DNA of 8,304 nt. Source: Gammaproteobacteria bacterium. GTDB taxonomy: Bacteria > Pseudomonadota > Gammaproteobacteria > Xanthomonadales > Rhodanobacteraceae. The translations under genes and the position numbers were made by a program. Location of the stretch: positions 1 through 8,304 of the forward strand of contig VBNZ01000073.1 in the NCBI GenBank assembly GCA_005877675.1. The letters are read 5' to 3'. Positions 6,355-8,304 of this stretch are shown here, piece after piece (position 1 is the first letter of the stretch; each line of letters begins with the position of its first letter). The notes under the pieces were generated by a model. That model ran no database searches. It worked only from the letters and a program-made list of their open reading frames with translations, and was not told where the DNA came from.

Positions 6355-6360
6355 CTCCTT
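6355..6360 (-). promoter_or_regulatory. Ribosome binding site deciding the start at 6348
   Basis: AAGGAG on the minus strand is followed immediately by ATGTCG and then ATG. Only the second ATG has workable spacing (6 nt). This fixes the start of the exported protein and removes about 15 residues that a longer reading would add before its signal peptide. Confidence 0.7.
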
Positions 6361-6763
6361 GCGAGTTGAGTTGTAGCGCCAGGGCCGCTTCAACTAGCGT
6401 GCCAATGCATGAATGCTTATGGATCAAGCATCAATCAGTCGTTCAGCAACATGGGATCGTGTCGTTTGCAGGAATTGCGAAGTCGCTTTCGCATTTTGCA
6501 ACATGCGCAACAATGAATTCGACGCTCTAAAACGACCGTCATGTACGGCACTAGCGGCGCAAGTTGTCTCAAGAATGATTGAACCATTCACGCCACCCGC
6601 GACATCGATTGCGGCAATCAAATGCGGTGCTCGAGTTGGTGTGACCTACCCTGCCGAGCTAGAAAGCGGTGATGACGGCCCAAAAGCTGCGGCTCCATAC
6701 TTCGATCCGGCCTGAGAGCATGCCGGTGTCTGCCATGCCTGCATGTCTTCGCCTACGCAGCAT
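6361..6763. other. Stretch with no supported gene
   Basis: About 400 bp that look more AT-rich than the flanks. The left end must hold the promoter of the exported protein, but no good boxes were found. A plus-strand frame (6413-6715, 100 codons, four Cys) and a minus-strand frame (6424-6621, beginning only at TTG) are open. Neither has a ribosome site, a signal peptide or a recognisable domain, so I call neither. Confidence 0.5.
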
Positions 6764-6808
6764 TTAAAAAATATGCCTGCCGCCGCGAGGGCGTCGCGGC
6801 GACAGGCA
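6764..6808 (-). terminator. Strong intrinsic terminator reading leftward
   Basis: On the minus strand a GC-rich stem is followed by a U-rich tail. The stem pairs TGCCTG (6774-6779) with CAGGCA (6803-6808), and CGCCGCGA (6781-6788) with TCGCGGCG (6794-6801). There is one internal mismatch and a 5-nt loop. To the left, the plus-strand TTTAAAAAATA gives UAUUUUUUAAA in the transcript. No T-run lies on the plus-strand side, so it works leftward. It implies a minus-strand transcript coming from 6810 or beyond, whose gene is not clear. Confidence 0.8.
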
Positions 6809-6874
6809 ACTCATGCCATCGACCCCCTGCGAAGAAGCCGATGTTGGCGTTTTGCGTTTTGCCATCCTGGCTTG

Positions 6875-7081
6875 CTAGTCCCAATACGCGGCGCTCACGC
6901 GCGGCACTTCGGAGTGATCGGCTGGGGGAACAACCGACACGAGTTTGGAAGTGCCAGTATCATGCCAATACCATATATCAATAATTTCAACGACTATCGG
7001 GTTTGGCAGGTAATGCGCGCGTTGCAAAAAGCCCTGCGCTTGATCGGCGATCAGGCATTTGAAGCGTTCTTCACCCCTCAA
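6875..7081 (-). CDS. Candidate small ORF upstream of the terminator (speculative)
   Basis: A frame of 68 codons with a TTG start, preceded by GGGGAG a few bases upstream. It ends with TAG 67 nt before the minus-strand terminator, which is its best support. The product would include NPIVVEIIDIWYWHD and end VSAAYWD. No domain, signal peptide or family is recognised. The frame continues open upstream to a stop near 7185 without any ATG. It competes with the plus-strand candidate at 6962-7141, and at most one is real. Confidence 0.2.
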   Translation of the reverse strand: MRGEERFKCLIADQAQGFLQRAHYLPNPIVVEIIDIWYWHDTGTSKLVSVVPPADHSEVPRVSAAYWD

Positions 7082-7141
7082 AGCGCTCCCCCTGATCGCT
7101 ACGATCCGATCGATCTGAAACGGCCGGATGGAAGCGGCTGA
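6962..7141 (+). CDS. Candidate small ORF, 59 residues (speculative)
   Basis: From ATG 6962 the frame encodes an N-terminus rich in Asn and aromatics (MPIPYINNFNDYRVW), an amphipathic-looking helix (RALQKALRLIGDQAFEAFF), and a polar Pro/Asp tail ending at TGA. GGAAG lies about 10 nt upstream, a weak ribosome site. The helix codons look like those of neighbouring genes, but no family is recognised and the minus strand is also open here. It could be noncoding. Confidence 0.25.
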   Translation: MPIPYINNFNDYRVWQVMRALQKALRLIGDQAFEAFFTPQSAPPDRYDPIDLKRPDGSG

Positions 7142-7331
7142 TCGACGATATCGATGTCGCTGAGTACAACCAGGGCGAAGCCGGCCAGCCTATACCGCGA
7201 GCGATGCACCGAGACGCACCGCGAAATTAAAGTGTGCAGATCGAGTACTGTCGGATCGCCTGCGCCGAGCGCCATGCTCGACGCGGGCGATGCGCGCAGT
7301 CGCGACCGACATGCGCGCAAGTCACAGCCTG
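7142..7331. other. Intergenic, no supported gene
   Basis: This stretch is the region downstream of the coiled-coil lipoprotein on the minus strand. A minus-strand frame with ATG at 7273-7275 (ending 7099, 58 codons) is open but has no clear ribosome site and no recognised domain. The main visible structure is the repeated TGCGCGCA described separately. Confidence 0.45.
7291..7319 (-). repeat. TGCGCGCA inverted/direct repeat after the lipoprotein gene
   Basis: The self-complementary octamer TGCGCGCA occurs at 7291-7298 and 7312-7319, so it can form an 8-bp stem with a 13-nt loop. The loop itself contains the palindrome GTCGCGAC. It lies 12 nt past the lipoprotein stop codon and may mark the transcript 3' end. 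It lacks a U-tract, so intrinsic termination is uncertain. Confidence 0.35.
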
Positions 7332-7811
7332 CTACTGCTTGTGCCGATCACGCTCGGCTTCGGCCTGTGCCTTGGCCTTCTCGTAATCGGCCTTGGCCAC
7401 ATCGCGGCACGCACTCTGTTGTGCAGCAGGCAACGCTTCGCATTTTTCCTTCGCAACTTTGTAGTTGCCTTCGGCCTTGGTTACGGCAACATCGTACTGC
7501 GCCTTGGCATCCGCCCATTCCTGCGAGCTGCCGGGTGGCAGGTTGGCGGGCGGCGATGCCGTTCCACCGGTTGGTCCGCTTTCCGTCGCAGTCGGCGGCG
7601 GATTGCTGGCGGCACGCGCCGCATCGATACGTTTGGCCTCGGCATCCGCACGCGCCTTGGCCAGGTCCGCATCGGCCTGTGCCTGTTTTTTCGCCACATC
7701 ATCAGCGACCTTTTTCTGGTCTTCCTGCTGCGAACACGCGCTGGTGAAGAGCATGGCGCTGCCCGTGCCGAGCAGAAGCGATGAAAAAATCAGGGTTTGA
7801 ATTCTCTTCAT
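7332..7811 (-). CDS. Coiled-coil envelope protein, probable lipoprotein
   Basis: A 159-residue exported protein. I chose ATG 7809-7811 because GAGGAG (7818-7823) is 6 nt upstream. The N-terminus has KR, a hydrophobic core (7-22), then TSAC (23-26). C26 fits a lipidated cysteine, although T at the third position before it is off-consensus. Next come an Ala/Lys/Glu/Asp-rich coiled-coil segment (about 30-68), a Pro/Gly/Thr linker (about 70-96) and a second helical segment. The latter holds NYKVAKEKCEALPAAQQSAC, with C124 and C135 likely disulfide-linked, and ends in a charged AKAQAEAERD helix. The KCxAL...C pattern recurs in small periplasmic proteins of Beta- and Gammaproteobacteria of unknown role. 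It follows the DUF1328 gene by 10 nt, so the two are co-translated. An envelope-stress or structural role is inferred from context. Confidence 0.85.
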   Translation of the reverse strand: MKRIQTLIFSSLLLGTGSAMLFTSACSQQEDQKKVADDVAKKQAQADADLAKARADAEAKRIDAARAASNPPPTATESGPTGGTASPPANLPPGSSQEWADAKAQYDVAVTKAEGNYKVAKEKCEALPAAQQSACRDVAKADYEKAKAQAEAERDRHKQ

Positions 7812-7817
7812 GGCGAT

Positions 7818-7823
7818 CTCCTC
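7818..7823 (-). promoter_or_regulatory. Ribosome binding site overlapping the upstream stop codon
   Basis: The minus strand reads TGAGGAG: the DUF1328 stop TGA (7822-7824) shares two bases with the GAGGAG that serves the lipoprotein start at 7811. Ribosomes ending DUF1328 would sit on this site, which points to termination-reinitiation coupling. Confidence 0.75.
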
Positions 7824-7992
7824 AAATCGGCGGTCTACGCGTGTAGCCAAAGATCAGCGATGCAATAAACAAGATCAGGAACACCACAAACAAGATCTGC
7901 GCGATACCTGCGGCAGCGCCGGCAATGCCGCCAAAACCCATTGCCGCGGCGATCAACGCAACAACTAGAAAAACCAATGCCCAACTAAGCAT
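7822..7992 (-). CDS. DUF1328 two-helix membrane peptide (YtjA-like)
   Basis: A 56-residue membrane peptide that closely follows the DUF1328 pattern: MLSWALVFLVVALIAAAMGFGG has the family's MLxWAL start and FGGIAGAAAGIAxIL centre, and the end has a LIFGYTRRP-type basic tail. There are two helices, about residues 4-19 and 29-50, joined by a Gly/Ala-rich stretch. The start is supported by AAGGAG (7999-8004) at 6-nt spacing. The family is widespread in proteobacteria, has no proven biochemical function, and is often found near stress genes. Here it lies between a BON-domain gene 91 nt upstream and the lipoprotein gene 10 nt downstream, consistent with an envelope or osmotic stress operon. Length is typical. 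Confidence 0.93.
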   Translation of the reverse strand: MLSWALVFLVVALIAAAMGFGGIAGAAAGIAQILFVVFLILFIASLIFGYTRRPPI

Positions 7993-8010
7993 GACGCGCT
8001 CCTTTTATGA

Positions 8011-8030
8011 CGGCGGAATGCCGCCTTGTT
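8011..8030. repeat. Small GC hairpin in the BON-DUF1328 gap
   Basis: GGCGG (8012-8016) and CCGCC (8021-8025) pair across a 4-nt loop, 7 nt before the DUF1328 Shine-Dalgarno on the minus strand. It could tune read-through or translation between the two genes. It is short and could be chance. The rest of the 91-bp gap shows nothing clear. Confidence 0.25.
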
Positions 8031-8083
8031 CAACAAAGCCATTCGGGCGGATGTAGCGGCAGCGTCACGGCCGCCTTTCTCCA

Positions 8084-8304
8084 CTATTGCTTGACTGTGA
8101 GGCTGGTCGCGTCGACGTCCTTCACACCTTTGATACCGCGCGCCGTGGCAACCGCCTTTTGTACGGCATCGCTACTCTGCTGCGTGCCGGTAAGGGTGAC
8201 GACGCCGTTTACGGTCTTCACGCTGATGTCCATGCTCTTCACGTCCTTGGTCGTAGCCAGCTCGGATTTCACCTTGGTCGTAATCCAGGTATCGGTACCA
8301 GGCT
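8084..8304 (-). CDS. BON-domain protein, C-terminal part (cut by right edge)
   Basis: The frame is open to the window edge and ends at TAG (8084-8086). The 73 visible codons form one BON domain of the OsmY type: DTWITTKVKSELATTKDVKS, then MDISVKTVNGVVTLTGTQQS, then helix SDAVQKAVATARGIKGVKDV and the closing strand DATSLTVKQ. An internal GTG at 8270-8272 could be taken for a start. However, the upstream codons encode the conserved first BON helix (TWITTKVK), so the true N-terminus, probably with a signal peptide, lies beyond the window. BON domains are thought to bind phospholipid at the periplasmic face, and OsmY responds to osmotic stress. It is probably first of a cluster with DUF1328 and the lipoprotein. 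Confidence 0.92.
   Translation of the reverse strand, partial: PGTDTWITTKVKSELATTKDVKSMDISVKTVNGVVTLTGTQQSSDAVQKAVATARGIKGVKDVDATSLTVKQ

Noticed and set aside
6413..6715. Plus-strand 100-codon frame with four cysteines
   Set aside because: No ribosome site, no domain, and the opposite strand is also open; the spacing of the cysteines does not match a known metal-binding motif.
7099..7275. Minus-strand 58-codon frame with a segment ALVVLSDIDI faintly like a GGDEF N-terminus
   Set aside because: The likeness is a few residues only, with no GGDEF motif and no clear ribosome site.
7290..7784. Hydrophobic plus-strand frame that looks like a membrane protein
   Set aside because: It is antisense to the coiled-coil lipoprotein. 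Ala/Lys-rich helices read backwards give Leu/Phe/Gly-rich nonsense of this kind.
8084..8272. BON protein as a complete 62-residue gene starting at GTG 8272
   Set aside because: Codons upstream of that GTG continue the conserved first BON helix to the window edge, so the gene is partial and starts outside.

Overview
The window looks like chromosomal DNA of a fairly GC-rich proteobacterium. Gamma- or Betaproteobacteria fit best, perhaps a Xanthomonadales-type organism. This rests on codon choice, strong AAGGAG-type ribosome sites, and the gene set: DUF3182, a GMC/gluconate-dehydrogenase-type triad, DUF1328 and a BON-domain protein. No phage, transposon, CRISPR array, tRNA or rRNA was seen.

Left block (1-1368, minus strand): a DUF3182 protein followed by an overlapping alpha/beta hydrolase that runs off the left edge. 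The 17-bp overlap suggests coupled translation. A divergent intergenic region of about 400 bp follows (1369-1777). It holds two inverted repeats, a weak promoter-like match and one short speculative ORF.

Central block (1778-5888, plus strand): a tightly packed four-gene operon. It encodes a small four-helix membrane protein built as an internal duplication; a Tat-exported gluconate 2-dehydrogenase subunit 3-like (gamma) protein; a GMC flavoprotein large subunit with a cysteine cluster; and a triheme c-type cytochrome. The last three form the classic periplasmic FAD dehydrogenase complex. The gamma subunit carries the export signal for the signal-less flavoprotein, which oxidises a sugar, sugar acid or polyol and passes electrons through the cytochrome to the respiratory chain. 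The substrate cannot be read from sequence. The cytochrome frame stops early, but its expected C-terminal tail continues in the next frame for about 35 codons. This is an apparent frameshift caused by a small deletion or a sequence error.

Convergent junction (5889-6018): a perfect 15-bp hairpin. Beyond it lies a small exported Tyr/Trp-rich protein on the minus strand (6019-6348). The stretch 6349-7331 has no convincing gene. It does contain a strong minus-strand intrinsic terminator (6764-6808), which implies a minus-strand transcript whose gene I cannot identify, plus two weak small-ORF candidates.

Right block (7332-8304, minus strand): a BON-domain protein (cut by the right edge), a DUF1328 two-helix membrane peptide, and a coiled-coil lipoprotein-like protein. 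The last two are tightly coupled, with the Shine-Dalgarno of the second overlapping the stop codon of the first. This looks like a small cell-envelope or stress cluster.
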